From Marichromatium gracile (lineage in GTDB: Bacteria; Pseudomonadota; Gammaproteobacteria; Chromatiales; Chromatiaceae), in assembly GCF_004343155.1 (NCBI RefSeq), contig NZ_SMDC01000002.1:310001-374000 (forward strand): a stretch of 64,000 nt of DNA, read 5' to 3'. The notes beneath the pieces were generated by a model that was given only the letters and a program-made list of their open reading frames with translations, had not been told where the DNA came from and searched no databases. Below, piece by piece: positions 19,076 to 28,542 of this stretch; the first letter of the stretch is position 1; every line of letters begins with the position of its first letter. Both the position numbers and the translations under genes were made by a program.

Positions 19076-19912
19076 ATGGCCATGCTCAGTTTTGAGAGAA
19101 AATACCGCGTCCGTGGCGGGACGCTGATAGGGGGAGACCTATTCGACTTCTGGGTGGGGCCGTTCTATGTCGGCTTCTTCGGGGTGACGGGCTTCTTCTT
19201 CGCATTGTTGGGCGTGCTCCTGATCGTTTGGGGTGCGACCATCGGTCCTAACGCCGAACTCCAGACCTACAACATTTGGCAGATCAGCATCGCGCCGCCG
19301 GACCTGAGCTACGGTCTGGGAATGGCGCCGCTGACCGAGGGCGGGTTGTGGCAAATCATCACAATCTGTGCCACCGGTGCCTTTGTGTCGTGGGCTCTCC
19401 GAGAGGTCGAAATCTGCCGTAAGCTCGGCATCGGCTTCCACATCCCCTTTGCATTTGCGTTCGCGATCGGCGCCTATCTGACGCTCGTGGTCGTTCGCCC
19501 GGTGCTGATGGGCGCTTGGGGTCACGGTTTCCCCTACGGGATCCTGAGCCACCTCGACTGGGTTTCGAATGTGGGGTATCAGTTCCTGCATTTCCACTAC
19601 AACCCGGCTCACATGCTCGGCATCACCTTCTTCTTCACCACCTGCTTGGCGCTGTCGATGCACGGCTCGCTGATCCTGTCGGTGACCAATCCGCAGAAGG
19701 GTGAGCCGGTCAAGACCGGCGAGCATGAGAACACCTTCTTCCGTGACCTCGTGGGCTACTCCATTGGCGCACTCGGCATCCACCGTCTGGGCTTGTTCCT
19801 GGCGCTGAGCGCCGTCTTCTGGAGCGCGGTGTGTATCGTTATCAGTGGACCCTTCTGGACCCGCGGTTGGCCTGAATGGTGGAACTGGTGGCTTGAGCTT
19901 CCGCTCTGGTAG
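19076..19912 (+). CDS. pufL: Photosynthetic reaction centre L subunit
   Basis: PufL is one of the two membrane subunits binding the special pair, pheophytins and quinones of the type II reaction centre. The 278-residue product has five hydrophobic segments and begins [20 protein letters not shown] two residues after the annotated ATG. Conserved histidines for bacteriochlorophyll and iron occur in [20 protein letters not shown] and AHMLG. The ATG at 19082 (MLSFE) is an equally good start and is closer to the usual N-terminus. pufM follows after 16 bp. Confidence 0.97.
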   Translation: MAMLSFERKYRVRGGTLIGGDLFDFWVGPFYVGFFGVTGFFFALLGVLLIVWGATIGPNAELQTYNIWQISIAPPDLSYGLGMAPLTEGGLWQIITICATGAFVSWALREVEICRKLGIGFHIPFAFAFAIGAYLTLVVVRPVLMGAWGHGFPYGILSHLDWVSNVGYQFLHFHYNPAHMLGITFFFTTCLALSMHGSLILSVTNPQKGEPVKTGEHENTFFRDLVGYSIGALGIHRLGLFLALSAVFWSAVCIVISGPFWTRGWPEWWNWWLELPLW

Positions 19913-19928
19913 GATCTAGGAGACTACA

Positions 19929-20903
19929 ATGCCTGAATATCAGAACATTTTTACGAGCGTGCAAGTGCGCTGCCCGGCCTATCCGGGTGTGCCGCTGCCG
20001 AAAGGCAAGCTGCCACGTCTCGGAAAGCCCATTTTCTCCTACTGGCTCGGGAAGATCGGTGACGCTCAGTTCGGTCCCATCTACCTCGGCTTCACCGGTA
20101 CCCTCTCGCTGATCTTCGGTTTCGTCGCGATTCTGATCATCGGCCTGAACATGATGGCGACGGTCGATTGGAATCCGATCGAGTTCGTCAGGAACTTCTT
20201 CTGGCTCGCGCTCGAGCCGCCGGCACCGCAGTACGGACTGAGCATTCCGCCGCTCACCGAGGGTGGTTGGTGGCTGATGGCCGGCTTCTTCCTGACAGCC
20301 TCGATCCTGCTGTGGTGGGTGCGCACCTACAAGCGCGCGGCCGACCTCGGCATGAGCCAGTATCTGTCCTGGGCGTTCGCCGCAGCCATCTTCTTCTATC
20401 TGAGCCTGGGCTTCATCCGCCCGATCATGATGGGGAGCTGGGCCGAGGCGGTGCCGTTCGGCATCTTCCCGCACCTCGACTGGACGGCTGCCTTCTCGAT
20501 TCGCTACGGCAATCTTTACTACAACCCGTTCCACATGCTCTCGATCGCCTTCCTCTATGGTTCGGCGCTGCTCTTCGCCATGCATGGTGCAACCATCCTG
20601 GCCGTGAGCCGCTTCGGTGGCGACCGTGAGATCGATCAGGTGGTGGATCGTGGTACTGCTGCAGAGCGTGCGGCGCTGTTCTGGCGCTGGACCATGGGCT
20701 TCAACGCGACCATGGAGTCGATCCACCGCTGGGCCTGGTGGTGCGCGGTCCTGACCGTGATCACTGCTGGCATCGGCATCCTGCTGACCGGCACCGTTGT
20801 CGACAACTGGTACCTCTGGGCGGTCAAGCACGGCGTTGCGCCGAGCTATCCGATCGAAACCACCGTGCAAGACCCATTGATGCTGCAGGGGGTGTCGCAA
20901 TGA
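19929..20903 (+). CDS. pufM: Photosynthetic reaction centre M subunit
   Basis: PufM pairs with PufL to form the reaction-centre core and binds the primary quinone and non-haem iron. The 324-residue product starts [14 protein letters not shown] and shows five membrane helices, [34 protein letters not shown] and the histidine-containing [20 protein letters not shown]. Its stop overlaps the pufC start (ATGA). No pufX-like gene is present, and a tetrahaem PufC takes the next place, as in Chromatiaceae. Confidence 0.97.
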   Translation: MPEYQNIFTSVQVRCPAYPGVPLPKGKLPRLGKPIFSYWLGKIGDAQFGPIYLGFTGTLSLIFGFVAILIIGLNMMATVDWNPIEFVRNFFWLALEPPAPQYGLSIPPLTEGGWWLMAGFFLTASILLWWVRTYKRAADLGMSQYLSWAFAAAIFFYLSLGFIRPIMMGSWAEAVPFGIFPHLDWTAAFSIRYGNLYYNPFHMLSIAFLYGSALLFAMHGATILAVSRFGGDREIDQVVDRGTAAERAALFWRWTMGFNATMESIHRWAWWCAVLTVITAGIGILLTGTVVDNWYLWAVKHGVAPSYPIETTVQDPLMLQGVSQ

Positions 20904-21967
20904 ATATTGGCAAGCATGCATCCATCCCAGCGGTAGCACTCGTTGCTTCGGTGGTGCTCCTCGGGTGTGAGCGTCCGCCACCAGAAGTCGAGCAGGGCGG
21001 CTACCGCGGTCTGGCGATGGAGCACGTCAAGAACCCCCGTCTGCTCGAGGCCAGCTTCCGGGAGAACGTGCCGCCGGAGGTGATCCCGGCCGCGGCACCC
21101 GGTGGTCCGATGGCGACCGACATCTACCAGAATGTCCAGGTCCTCGACGACCTCACCATGGCTGAGTTCACTCGCACCATGGTCGCCGTGACCATGTGGG
21201 TCTCGCCCGAGGAAGGCTGTAACTACTGCCACGTCCCCGGTGACTTCGCCTCCGACGACATCTACACCAAGGTGGTGTCGCGGCGGATGTTCGAGATGAC
21301 CCGTCAGGCCAACGGCGCGTGGAAGGATCACGTGGCCGACACCGGTGTGACCTGCTACACCTGTCACCGCGGCAACCCGGTGCCGGAGTATGTCTGGACC
21401 ACCGATCCGGGTCCGGACCACCCGTCCGGTGTGGTGCCGACCGGGCAGAACGCCGCTGGCATGGTGACCGCGGCCTACTCGTCGCTGCCGTTCGATCCGA
21501 TGACCCCGTTCCTCGACAACGACAACGAGATCCGCGTCATCGGCAACACCGCGCTGCCCTCGGGTAACACCAACTCGATCAAGCAGGCCGAGTGGACCTA
21601 TGGTCTGATGATGCACATCTCGGAAGCGCTGGGCGTGAACTGCACCTACTGTCACAACAGCCGGTCGTTCTTCGCCTGGGATCAGAGTACGCCCAAGCGG
21701 ACCACCGCCTGGTACGCGATCCGCCATGTGCGTGAGATGAACCAGGACTACCTGTGGCCGCTCAACGAGGTGCTGCCCGAGTCGCGCAAGGGGCCCTATG
21801 GCGACCCCTTCCGCGTCAGCTGCAAGACCTGCCACCAGGGCGCCTACAAGCCGCTCTATGGTGCGAAGATGCTGAAGGACTATCCGGGCCTCATGGGTCG
21901 TCAGACCGAGGCAGCGGAGGCCGAGCAGGAGGCTGCTCCGGCCGAGGCGGATACTCAGCAGCTGTAA
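20900..21967 (+). CDS. pufC: Reaction-centre tetrahaem cytochrome c subunit
   Basis: PufC is the periplasmic lipoprotein that re-reduces the photo-oxidised special pair. The 355-residue product has a lipoprotein signal with lipobox LLGC (C23). Four CxxCH haem motifs follow: C107-H111 (CNYCH), C152-H156 (CYTCH), C248-H252 (CTYCH) and C308-H312 (CKTCH). Met ligands are available in helices before the motifs. ATG 20900 overlaps the pufM stop, and longer upstream reading lies inside pufM and is not real. The last 25 residues are Ala/Glu-rich. Confidence 0.97.
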   Translation: MNIGKHASIPAVALVASVVLLGCERPPPEVEQGGYRGLAMEHVKNPRLLEASFRENVPPEVIPAAAPGGPMATDIYQNVQVLDDLTMAEFTRTMVAVTMWVSPEEGCNYCHVPGDFASDDIYTKVVSRRMFEMTRQANGAWKDHVADTGVTCYTCHRGNPVPEYVWTTDPGPDHPSGVVPTGQNAAGMVTAAYSSLPFDPMTPFLDNDNEIRVIGNTALPSGNTNSIKQAEWTYGLMMHISEALGVNCTYCHNSRSFFAWDQSTPKRTTAWYAIRHVREMNQDYLWPLNEVLPESRKGPYGDPFRVSCKTCHQGAYKPLYGAKMLKDYPGLMGRQTEAAEAEQEAAPAEADTQQL

Positions 21968-22139
21968 CGGGCGAACTCGGACTTCGCTCGTGATCTGGGC
22001 AAGGACGCCCTAGACGGCGCCGGAGGCATCCGCCCCGGCGGCGCCCAAGCCGAGGGGACCGTGCCACGGTACGCCCCCCCGGGGACGCAACACCGGCGAA
22101 GTCGATCGCCTAAGGTGACGATCGAGAGGAAGGCATTCA

Positions 22140-22286
22140 ATGGCTCAGGAAAACCGCTCGATGTCTGGACTGACCGAAGACGAAGCCAGGGAATTTCACG
22201 GCATCTTCGTGTCCAGTTTCGTCGCGTTCACGGGGATCGTTGTCGTTGCACACATCCTCGTGTGGTTGTGGCGTCCCTGGCTGTAA
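22140..22286 (+). CDS. pufB2: Light-harvesting beta polypeptide, copy 2
   Basis: This 48-residue beta chain starts [19 protein letters not shown]. It differs from copies 1 and 3 in its helix ([20 protein letters not shown] against QSM..FFG). The ligand His and WRPWL end are conserved. GAGAGGAAGG precedes the ATG. It lies 172 bp after pufC and was probably created by duplication of the pufBA pair. Confidence 0.94.
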   Translation: MAQENRSMSGLTEDEAREFHGIFVSSFVAFTGIVVVAHILVWLWRPWL

Positions 22287-22368
22287 CGGCCAAGGGTCTT
22301 TTGGTCGATGACCGCTCGGGTGGCCGTCAGCTCGGTAACACCCACTCTGTATGAAACTGGAGAGAACC

Positions 22369-22506
22369 ATGCATAAGATTTGGCAGATCTTTGATCCGCG
22401 CAGAACCCTGGTCGCCCTGTTCGGGTTCCTGTTCGTGCTGGCACTGCTGATCCACTTCATCCTGCTCAGCAGCCCGGCCTTCAACTGGCTCGGCGGTGCT
22501 GCTTAA
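22369..22506 (+). CDS. pufA2: Light-harvesting alpha polypeptide, copy 2
   Basis: This 45-residue alpha chain begins [20 protein letters not shown], with the ligand His in [10 protein letters not shown] and a very short tail (NWLGGAA). ATG 22369 is preferred over the in-frame ATG 22351 because CTGGAGAG (22357-22364) serves as its ribosome site and MHKIWQ is the usual alpha start. Confidence 0.93.
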   Translation: MHKIWQIFDPRRTLVALFGFLFVLALLIHFILLSSPAFNWLGGAA

Positions 22507-22640
22507 GTCCGAGTCCCGGGCAACGGCTGCGTCCCCGGGTCAGGCCTCGGCCGCCCATGGACGCACCGAATCATTCCCCGCCGCGGGGTAGATCGCGGTA
22601 ACGGCCTAATCGGCCTAACATGAAAAGTGAGGGTAATTCC

Positions 22641-22784
22641 ATGGCTGATGAGAAAAGCATGACCGGGCTGACCGAGGAAGAGGCGAAGGAGTTTCACGGC
22701 ATCTTCGTGCAGAGCATGACCACTTTCTTCGGCATCGTGGTCGTGGCTCACATCCTCGCGTGGCTGTGGCGTCCCTGGCTGTAA
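22641..22784 (+). CDS. pufB3: Light-harvesting beta polypeptide, copy 3
   Basis: This 47-residue beta chain starts [18 protein letters not shown]. Its membrane helix is almost identical to copy 1 ([20 protein letters not shown]), so it resembles copy 1 more than its neighbour copy 2. GTGAGGG lies eight bases before the ATG. Confidence 0.95.
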   Translation: MADEKSMTGLTEEEAKEFHGIFVQSMTTFFGIVVVAHILAWLWRPWL

Positions 22785-22877
22785 TCAGCCAGACCTCCGC
22801 CGCACAGCGGATTTGACGGGAGGCTGGCAGCCTTCGTGTGCTGCCGCGTCCCGTGCCATGTATGTAGGAGACAACCA

Positions 22878-23060
22878 ATGCACAAGATTTGGCAGACCTT
22901 TGATCCGCGCATGACCCTGGTCGCCATGGGTGGGTTCCTGTTCGTGCTCGCGCTGCTGATCCACCTCATCCTGCTCAGCTCCCCGGGCTTTGGCTGGCTG
23001 CAAGGTTCGGAGGCTGCTCCGGTGGCTGTCGCAGGAATGTCGGCCATGCCGACGCTCTGA
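22878..23060 (+). CDS. pufA3: Light-harvesting alpha polypeptide, copy 3
   Basis: This 60-residue alpha chain starts at ATG 22878 ([19 protein letters not shown]), with TAGGAG at 22865-22870 as ribosome site. The ligand His is in [10 protein letters not shown]. Unlike copy 2 it has a roughly 18-residue tail rich in Ala, Val and Met. The frame is open to 22836, but those codons lie before the Shine-Dalgarno. It is the last puf gene. Confidence 0.94.
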   Translation: MHKIWQTFDPRMTLVAMGGFLFVLALLIHLILLSSPGFGWLQGSEAAPVAVAGMSAMPTL

Positions 23061-23144
23061 AGCGAAAGCGGCTGGTTGCGGACGCGGGCGAGGAGGGCGA
23101 GCAGCCTTCCCGCTCGTGGCCGCTGAGATCGAAGTCATCTTGTT

Positions 23145-23573
23145 ATGCATTTCCATCACGAACGCCTGCCGTTGAGAACGGCCTCCCCGATCGAGATCAT
23201 CGATATCACTGCCGAGATCCGGCAGGTGTTCGAGAAGAGTTCGGTGCGCGAGGGACAGGTCACCATCCACTCCCCGCACACCACCGCCTTCGTTGCCCTC
23301 AACGAGCGCGAGACCATGCTCCAGCAGGACATGCTCGCCTTCCTCTCGCGCCTTGCCCCGAAGAGCGCGGGCTATGGTCACGACCAGGCGCCGATCGACG
23401 GTCGCGAGAACGCCCACGCCCATCTCATCGGGCTGTTCATGAACGCCTCCGAGACCATCCCCGTGCACCACGGCGAGCTGTTGCTCGGTCGCTGGCAGTC
23501 GATCTTCTTCGTCGAACTCGACGGACCGCGCGAGTCGCGCACCCTCAACATCCAGATCTCCGGAGTCCGCTGA
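23145..23573 (+). CDS. yjbQ: YjbQ-family (UPF0047) protein
   Basis: This 142-residue protein belongs to the UPF0047/YjbQ family, annotated as secondary thiamine-phosphate synthase although the physiological role is unclear. The family signature is present: [16 protein letters not shown], a central [12 protein letters not shown], and the end [18 protein letters not shown]. Conserved His residues in HAHL and the HTT segment form the family's metal/active site. It ends four bases before the RuBisCO-like gene and is probably co-transcribed. Confidence 0.9.
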   Translation: MHFHHERLPLRTASPIEIIDITAEIRQVFEKSSVREGQVTIHSPHTTAFVALNERETMLQQDMLAFLSRLAPKSAGYGHDQAPIDGRENAHAHLIGLFMNASETIPVHHGELLLGRWQSIFFVELDGPRESRTLNIQISGVR

Positions 23574-23577
23574 CCCC

Positions 23578-24879
23578 ATGACCCCTGCCGATTGCGAGGG
23601 CTTCTTCGCCACGCTCGACGAGCTGGTGGCCGACGACTACATCCTGCTCGACTACTACCTCGAGTGCAGCGGCGATCCGCGCGAGGCGGTCGCGCACTTC
23701 TGCGCCGAGCAATCCACCGCGCAGTGGCGCCGCGTCGGCAGCGACGAGGACCTGCGCCCGCGCTTCGGTGCGCGCGCGGTCGAGCTCGAGGTGCTGGAAC
23801 AGGACCGCCCGGGCTTCAGCTATGGCGTCGAGCCCGAGGTCACCGAGGGCGTCTCCGCCTGCCGGGTGCGCATCGCCCATCCCCATCGCAACTTCGGCCC
23901 GCGCATTCCCAACCTGCTGAGCGCGGTGTGCGGCGAGGGCACCTTCTTCTCGCCCGGCGCGCCGGTGGTCAAGCTGCTCGACATCCACTTTCCGGCGGCC
24001 TATCTGGCCCAGTTCCCCGGTCCCAAGTTCGGCGTCCAGGGGCTGCGCGAGCAGCTCCAGGCCTATGATCGGCCGATCTTCTTCGGTGTCATCAAGCCCA
24101 ACATCGGTCTGCCGCCCGAGGCCTTCAGCGAACTCGGCTACCAGGGCTGGCTCGGAGGGCTCGACATCGCCAAGGACGACGAGATGCTCGCCGACACCGA
24201 CTGGTGTCCGCTCGAGCGTCGCGCCGAGCTGCTCGGCGCCGCGCGGCGTCGCGCCGAGGCCGAGACCGGCACCCCCAAGATCTATCTCGCCAATGTCACC
24301 GACGAGGTCGAGAACCTGATCGAACTGCACGATCGTGCCGTTGCCCGCGGCGCCAACGCGCTGCTGGTCAACGCCATGCCGGTGGGCCTGAGCGCGGTGC
24401 GCATGCTGCGTGAGCACACCCAGGTGCCGCTGGTCGCCCACTTCCCCTTCATCGCGCCCTTCAGTCGCATGGAGCGCTTCGGCATCCACTCGCGGGTGTT
24501 TGCCAAGCTGCAGCGTCTGGCCGGGTTCGATGTCGTCATCATGCCCGGCTTCGGCTCGCGCATGTTCACCTCCGACGACGAGGTGCGCGCCAACGCCGCC
24601 GCCTGTCTCGAGCCCATGGGCGAGCTGCTGCCCAGCCTGCCGGTCCCCGGGGGCAGCGACAACGCCCTCACCCTCGGCGGCGTCCACGACAAGCTCGGTA
24701 CCGTCGACTTCGGCTTCGTGCCGGGGCGGGGCGTGTTCGGCCATCCGCATGGCCCGCGCGGCGGCGCCGCAAGCATTCGTCAGGCCTGGGAGGCGATCGC
24801 CCGGGGCGTTCCCCTGCTAGACTATGCCGCCGAGCACGTCGAGCTGCGCGCGGCCATCGACGCCTTCGGGACGCGCTGA
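23578..24879 (+). CDS. RuBisCO-like protein (form IV)
   Basis: This 433-residue homologue of the RuBisCO large subunit is best assigned to form IV, likely the photosynthetic-bacterial clade. The RuBisCO landmarks are altered. The first active-site segment is GVIKPNIGL (K173 kept, the following Lys of KPK replaced by Asn). The metal/carbamate motif KDDE at 199-202 is conserved. The loop-6 region reads [10 protein letters not shown] and lacks the GxGKxEG lysine. Carboxylation is therefore unlikely. Known relatives act as enolases or isomerases in sulfur-compound metabolism, but the substrate here is not known. It follows yjbQ by four bases. Confidence 0.92.
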   Translation: MTPADCEGFFATLDELVADDYILLDYYLECSGDPREAVAHFCAEQSTAQWRRVGSDEDLRPRFGARAVELEVLEQDRPGFSYGVEPEVTEGVSACRVRIAHPHRNFGPRIPNLLSAVCGEGTFFSPGAPVVKLLDIHFPAAYLAQFPGPKFGVQGLREQLQAYDRPIFFGVIKPNIGLPPEAFSELGYQGWLGGLDIAKDDEMLADTDWCPLERRAELLGAARRRAEAETGTPKIYLANVTDEVENLIELHDRAVARGANALLVNAMPVGLSAVRMLREHTQVPLVAHFPFIAPFSRMERFGIHSRVFAKLQRLAGFDVVIMPGFGSRMFTSDDEVRANAAACLEPMGELLPSLPVPGGSDNALTLGGVHDKLGTVDFGFVPGRGVFGHPHGPRGGAASIRQAWEAIARGVPLLDYAAEHVELRAAIDAFGTR

Positions 24880-24973
24880 GTCGTCGGCGTCCCGATCCGA
24901 CCCTGAATCCGAACGACGTCTCCCGCACCTCGTCGCGCGCCTGGTGGGGCGGGAGCGTGCTGGAGGTGAGACC

Positions 24974-25552
24974 TTGACCGCCCAAGTCCTTCCGCCCCTG
25001 AACGCCGCCGAACTCGAGCAGGTCGCCCGACGCGATGCCAGCGAGCAGCTGATCGTCGTCGATCGAGAGGATCGCGAGATCGGTCCGGCAGGCAAGCTGG
25101 AGGTGCACGTCGACGGCCGACTCCATCGCGCCTTCTCGATCCTGGTGTTCAACACCCGTGGCGAGCTGCTGCTGCAGCGCCGCGCCGATGCCAAGTATCA
25201 CTTCGCCAACCGCTGGTCGAACACCTGCTGCGGTCACCCGCGCCCGGGCGAGACCACGGTCGCCGGTGCCGGCCGCCGGCTCAAGGAAGAATTCGGCTTC
25301 CGCGTCCCGCTCACCGAGCGCAACGAGCTGATCTATCGCGCCGAGGATCAGGCCTCGGGCCTGATCGAGCACGAATATCTGCACATCTACCACGGTCACT
25401 TCACCGATGACCCGCAGCCCGACCCCTCCGAGGTCGGCGCCTGGCGGTGGATGTCGGTGGCGGCGATCCGTCGCGCCCTGCGCATGCACCCGGAGTGGTT
25501 CACCCCCTGGTTTGCGATCCTCGTCGATCGGCTGCTGCCGCCCGAGGACTGA
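24974..25552 (+). CDS. idi: Isopentenyl-diphosphate delta-isomerase Idi
   Basis: Idi interconverts isopentenyl and dimethylallyl diphosphate, feeding CrtE. The 192-residue Nudix-fold protein has NTCCGHP at 83-89 (catalytic Cys with its metal His), the Nudix-like GRRLKEEFGF at 100-109, and EHEYLHIYHG with the catalytic Glu. No ATG fits the family start. TTG 24974 is chosen because an excellent GGAGGTGAG at 24962-24970 lies just before it. The frame is open upstream into the RuBisCO-like gene without similarity. A clear terminator follows. Confidence 0.93.
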   Translation: MTAQVLPPLNAAELEQVARRDASEQLIVVDREDREIGPAGKLEVHVDGRLHRAFSILVFNTRGELLLQRRADAKYHFANRWSNTCCGHPRPGETTVAGAGRRLKEEFGFRVPLTERNELIYRAEDQASGLIEHEYLHIYHGHFTDDPQPDPSEVGAWRWMSVAAIRRALRMHPEWFTPWFAILVDRLLPPED

Positions 25553-25572
25553 TTCCCGTCCTCCGTTGCCCG

Positions 25573-25601
25573 GCGCGACCTGACTCTGGTCGCGCTTGTT
25601 T
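25573..25601 (+). terminator. Rho-independent terminator after idi
   Basis: GCGCGACC (25573-25580) pairs with GGTCGCGC (25588-25595), with a 7-nt loop and TTGTTT immediately after. It lies 20 bp after the idi stop, a classic intrinsic terminator. Confidence 0.85.
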
Positions 25602-25682
25602 CGCTGCCTCGTCTCCCCGATGATGATGCGGATGTCGTCAACCGCAACAGCCTCGTGTGAGCGCGAGGCCGGGAACCCGTCC

Positions 25683-26648
25683 ATGTCAGATCAGGATCCG
25701 CTGCGCGCGCCCTCGCGCGCGACCCCAGAGACCCACCAGCGTGGCCGCGACAAGCTCGCCCGCATCCCGGTCAAGGTCGCGACCGATGCCCCGGTGCTGC
25801 GCAAGCCCGCCTGGATCCGCGCGCGCGCCCCGCTCGGCGCCGAGGTGCGGCGCATCAAGGCGCTGATGCGCGAGCACAAGCTCGCCACCGTGTGCGAGGA
25901 GGCGATGTGCCCGAACCTCGGTGAGTGCTTCAACCACGGCACCGCCACCTTCATGATCCTCGGCGATGTCTGCACCCGCCGTTGTCCCTTCTGCGACGTC
26001 GCTCACGGTCGTCCCGAGCCGCCCGATCCCGGCGAGCCCGAGCACCTGGCCAGTTCGATCGCGGCGATGGGGCTGCGCTACGTGGTCATCACCTCGGTCG
26101 ATCGCGATGACCTGCGCGATGGCGGCGCGGCTCACTTCGCCGCCTGCGTGCGCGCGGTGCGCGCCCAGGAGGCGGGGGTCCGCGTCGAGGTGCTGGTGCC
26201 GGACTTCCGCGGTCGCGAGTCGGTCGCGCTCGAGTGCTTCGTCGACGACGCGGTTCCCGACGTCTTCAACCACAACCTCGAGACCGTGCCCAGGCTCTAT
26301 CGCGAGGCCCGGCCCGGAGCCGACTATGCCGGCTCGCTGCGACTGCTCGAGGCGTTCAAGGCGCGCCACCCCGATGTGCTCACCAAGTCGGGGCTGATGC
26401 TCGGACTCGGCGAGACCCGCGACGAGGTGCTGGAGGTGATGCGCGCGCTGCGCGAGCACGGCTGCGACATGCTCACCCTCGGACAGTATCTGCAGCCCTC
26501 GCGCGCGCACCTGCCGGTGCGTCGTTACTGGACCCCGGAGGAGTTCGACGCCCTGCGCGAAGATGGCGAGGCGATGGGCTTTCGCAATGTCGCCAGCGGC
26601 GCCATGGTCCGCTCCTCCTATCATGCCGACCTGCAGGCGCCGCTGTGA
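25683..26648 (+). CDS. lipA: Lipoyl synthase LipA
   Basis: LipA is a radical-SAM enzyme that inserts two sulfurs into protein-bound octanoate to make lipoyl groups. The 321-residue protein carries both [4Fe-4S] sites: the auxiliary cluster Cys C71, C76 and C82 in [12 protein letters not shown], and the radical-SAM CxxxCxxC at C97, C101 and C104. The C-terminal RSSYHADLQ supplies the serine ligand of the auxiliary cluster. ATG 25683 gives the standard length, and the open frame upstream is ignored. A YdcF-like gene follows after 19 bp. Confidence 0.95.
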   Translation: MSDQDPLRAPSRATPETHQRGRDKLARIPVKVATDAPVLRKPAWIRARAPLGAEVRRIKALMREHKLATVCEEAMCPNLGECFNHGTATFMILGDVCTRRCPFCDVAHGRPEPPDPGEPEHLASSIAAMGLRYVVITSVDRDDLRDGGAAHFAACVRAVRAQEAGVRVEVLVPDFRGRESVALECFVDDAVPDVFNHNLETVPRLYREARPGADYAGSLRLLEAFKARHPDVLTKSGLMLGLGETRDEVLEVMRALREHGCDMLTLGQYLQPSRAHLPVRRYWTPEEFDALREDGEAMGFRNVASGAMVRSSYHADLQAPL

Positions 26649-26667
26649 GTCGCCGCCCCCGGCGCGC

Positions 26668-27459
26668 ATGAGCGTGCTCTACAGCGTACTCAAGAGCCTG
26701 CTGATGCCGCCCGGCATCTTGGTGCTGGCGTTGTTGCTGGCCGCGCTGCTGGTTCAGGGCGGGGTGGGGCGGGGGCTGCTGCTGACCGCCACCCTGGCGC
26801 TCGCGGCGATGAGCCTGCCGGCCGTCGGCGCCTGGCTGATGGCGCCGCTGGAGCGGCATGCGCCGCTCGCCACCCCCGGTCACCCGATCCCGGCCGATGC
26901 CGAGGCGATCCTGGTGCTCAGCGCCGGACGTACGAGCGTGGCCCCGGAGTACGGCGGCGAGAGCGTCGACAGCGCCACCCTGCGTCGTCTGCGCTATGCC
27001 GCGCACCTGCAGCGCGCCACCGGTCTGCCGCTCTATGTCAGCGGCGGCAGCCCGCCGCCGGAGGCCCCGCCGATCGCGCGGCTGATGGCCGAGGTGTTGC
27101 TCGAGGATTACGGCATCGCCGTCGCCGGGGTCGAGGCACGGAGCCTCAACACCTGGGAGAACGCCGCCTATTCGGCGCCGCTGCTCGCGCGCGACGGCCA
27201 TCGACGCATCCTGCTGGTCTCCGATGCCTGGCACCTGAGACGTGCGTTGCGGGTGTTCGAGGAGGTCGGTCTGGCGCCGATCGCCGCGCCCACCGGGTTT
27301 CTCCACGACCCCGACCCGGATGACTGGAACTATCGTGACTGGCTGCCCTCGGCGCGCGGCTTCGTGGTCAGCTACTACGCCCTCCACGAGCATCTCGGTT
27401 GGCTGTGGTATCGGTTGCGCCGCCTGGTCGCGGGCGCGCCGCGCCCGCTCTCGGGCTGA
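26668..27459 (+). CDS. YdcF/ElyC-family membrane protein (DUF218)
   Basis: This 263-residue protein has two N-terminal membrane segments (about residues 12-30 and 35-55) and a DUF218 domain beginning at AEAILVLSAGRT, with YVSGGSPP, SLNTWENAAYS and LLVSDAWHLRRAL typical of the family. E. coli ElyC and SanA, of the same family, affect envelope integrity, so an envelope role is inferred only from the family. ATG 26668 places the first helix at the start. It converges with the next gene, 6 bp apart. Confidence 0.85.
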   Translation: MSVLYSVLKSLLMPPGILVLALLLAALLVQGGVGRGLLLTATLALAAMSLPAVGAWLMAPLERHAPLATPGHPIPADAEAILVLSAGRTSVAPEYGGESVDSATLRRLRYAAHLQRATGLPLYVSGGSPPPEAPPIARLMAEVLLEDYGIAVAGVEARSLNTWENAAYSAPLLARDGHRRILLVSDAWHLRRALRVFEEVGLAPIAAPTGFLHDPDPDDWNYRDWLPSARGFVVSYYALHEHLGWLWYRLRRLVAGAPRPLSG

Positions 27460-27465
27460 GTCCGC

Positions 27466-28503
27466 TCAATCGTCGCGCACGGCCAGCGGCGGTTCGCGGC
27501 GGATCATCAGATAGCAGAGACAGTCCTGACGGATCACCACCTCGTTGCGGGTGAGCATCGAGGGCATCGCCGGGCGGCGCAGCAGCAGCTCCTCGCCACT
27601 GATCCTGAAGAACTGCGCGCTCAGGTCGCGGCCCTCGGCGTCGTGCACCTCGACACAGAGCCCCTTGCCGGGGCGCACCCGACCGAAGGCCATGCCCGCC
27701 GGCAGCTCGCAGAAGTTGAGCCGTTCGAGCGCCGGGTCGAGGACCAGATCGGCCTGCTCGGGCGGGAAACCGAAGTGCACCCCGGGCGGGATGCGGGCGC
27801 GGGCGACGGTCTCGAACAGATCGAACTCACGCGCCGCCGGCAGGCGCGCGGGCAGCTCGGTGAGCTGGAGCAGGGCGCCGACGAACTCGCGCGCGTGGTC
27901 GACGCCGCCCTGCTCGCCGACCTTGCCGCACTCCAGGGTCACCGCCGGGCAGATGCCGGTGAAGGCCTGTGACTGCACCCCGGTGGGGCTGGTGAAATAG
28001 ACCAGGGTGCGGGCGAACAGGCTCGCCAGCTGCAGTGTCCGGGGTTCGAGCACGTTGACGCATCCATAGTGCGGGTTGCGCCCGGTGTTGTTGTGCAGGT
28101 CGACGCTGGCGAAGGGCGCGCGTGCACGCATGGTCTCGACCACCTGGGCCATCATCAGCTGCTCCGGGCCGTGGTCGGGTGCGGCGCCCGGCCACACCCG
28201 GTTGTAGTCCGGTTGTCCGGGCAGCCGCCGGACGCTGTGGGCGGCGGCGGCGACATTGCCGATGAACAGGCTCAGCGCACGGGGCAGGCGCAGCGCGCCG
28301 TAGCGGGTCAGACGCGCGGCGAGCAGGGCGCGCACCGCCTCCCAGCCGACGGTCTCGTTGCCGTGGAGCAGCACCGAGACGAACAGCGGCGCCCGGCGCT
28401 GTCCCGGCAGATGGATCAGGGTCGGGCCGCCGAGCAGGGCCTCGAGTCCGGGCGCCGGGGTCTCGAGCAGTCCCTCCGGCAGGTGGTCGAGCTGTTGCAG
28501 CAT
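27466..28503 (-). CDS. Succinylglutamate desuccinylase/aspartoacylase-family zinc hydrolase
   Basis: This 345-residue protein is of the AstE/aspartoacylase branch of M14-type zinc hydrolases. The metal site is visible as HGNE near residue 47 (His and Glu) with a second His in ASVDLHNN near 137. TLECGK near 190 supplies the catalytic Glu region. The substrate cannot be told. No arginine-succinyltransferase genes are nearby, so an arginine-degradation role is unlikely. It lies 40 bp downstream of the glutamate-cysteine ligase gene on the same strand. That pairing hints at amino-acid amide or gamma-glutamyl chemistry, but this is speculative. Confidence 0.85.
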   Translation of the reverse strand: MLQQLDHLPEGLLETPAPGLEALLGGPTLIHLPGQRRAPLFVSVLLHGNETVGWEAVRALLAARLTRYGALRLPRALSLFIGNVAAAAHSVRRLPGQPDYNRVWPGAAPDHGPEQLMMAQVVETMRARAPFASVDLHNNTGRNPHYGCVNVLEPRTLQLASLFARTLVYFTSPTGVQSQAFTGICPAVTLECGKVGEQGGVDHAREFVGALLQLTELPARLPAAREFDLFETVARARIPPGVHFGFPPEQADLVLDPALERLNFCELPAGMAFGRVRPGKGLCVEVHDAEGRDLSAQFFRISGEELLLRRPAMPSMLTRNEVVIRQDCLCYLMIRREPPLAVRDD

Positions 28504-28542
28504 GGCGATGGTCTCTGCGTCCTCGGGATGGTCGTCCCTGGT

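Noticed and set aside
23578-24879. Carboxylating RuBisCO large subunit
   Set aside because: Loop 6 lacks its lysine motif and KPK is KPN, and no small subunit or cbb genes adjoin, so form IV is the better call.
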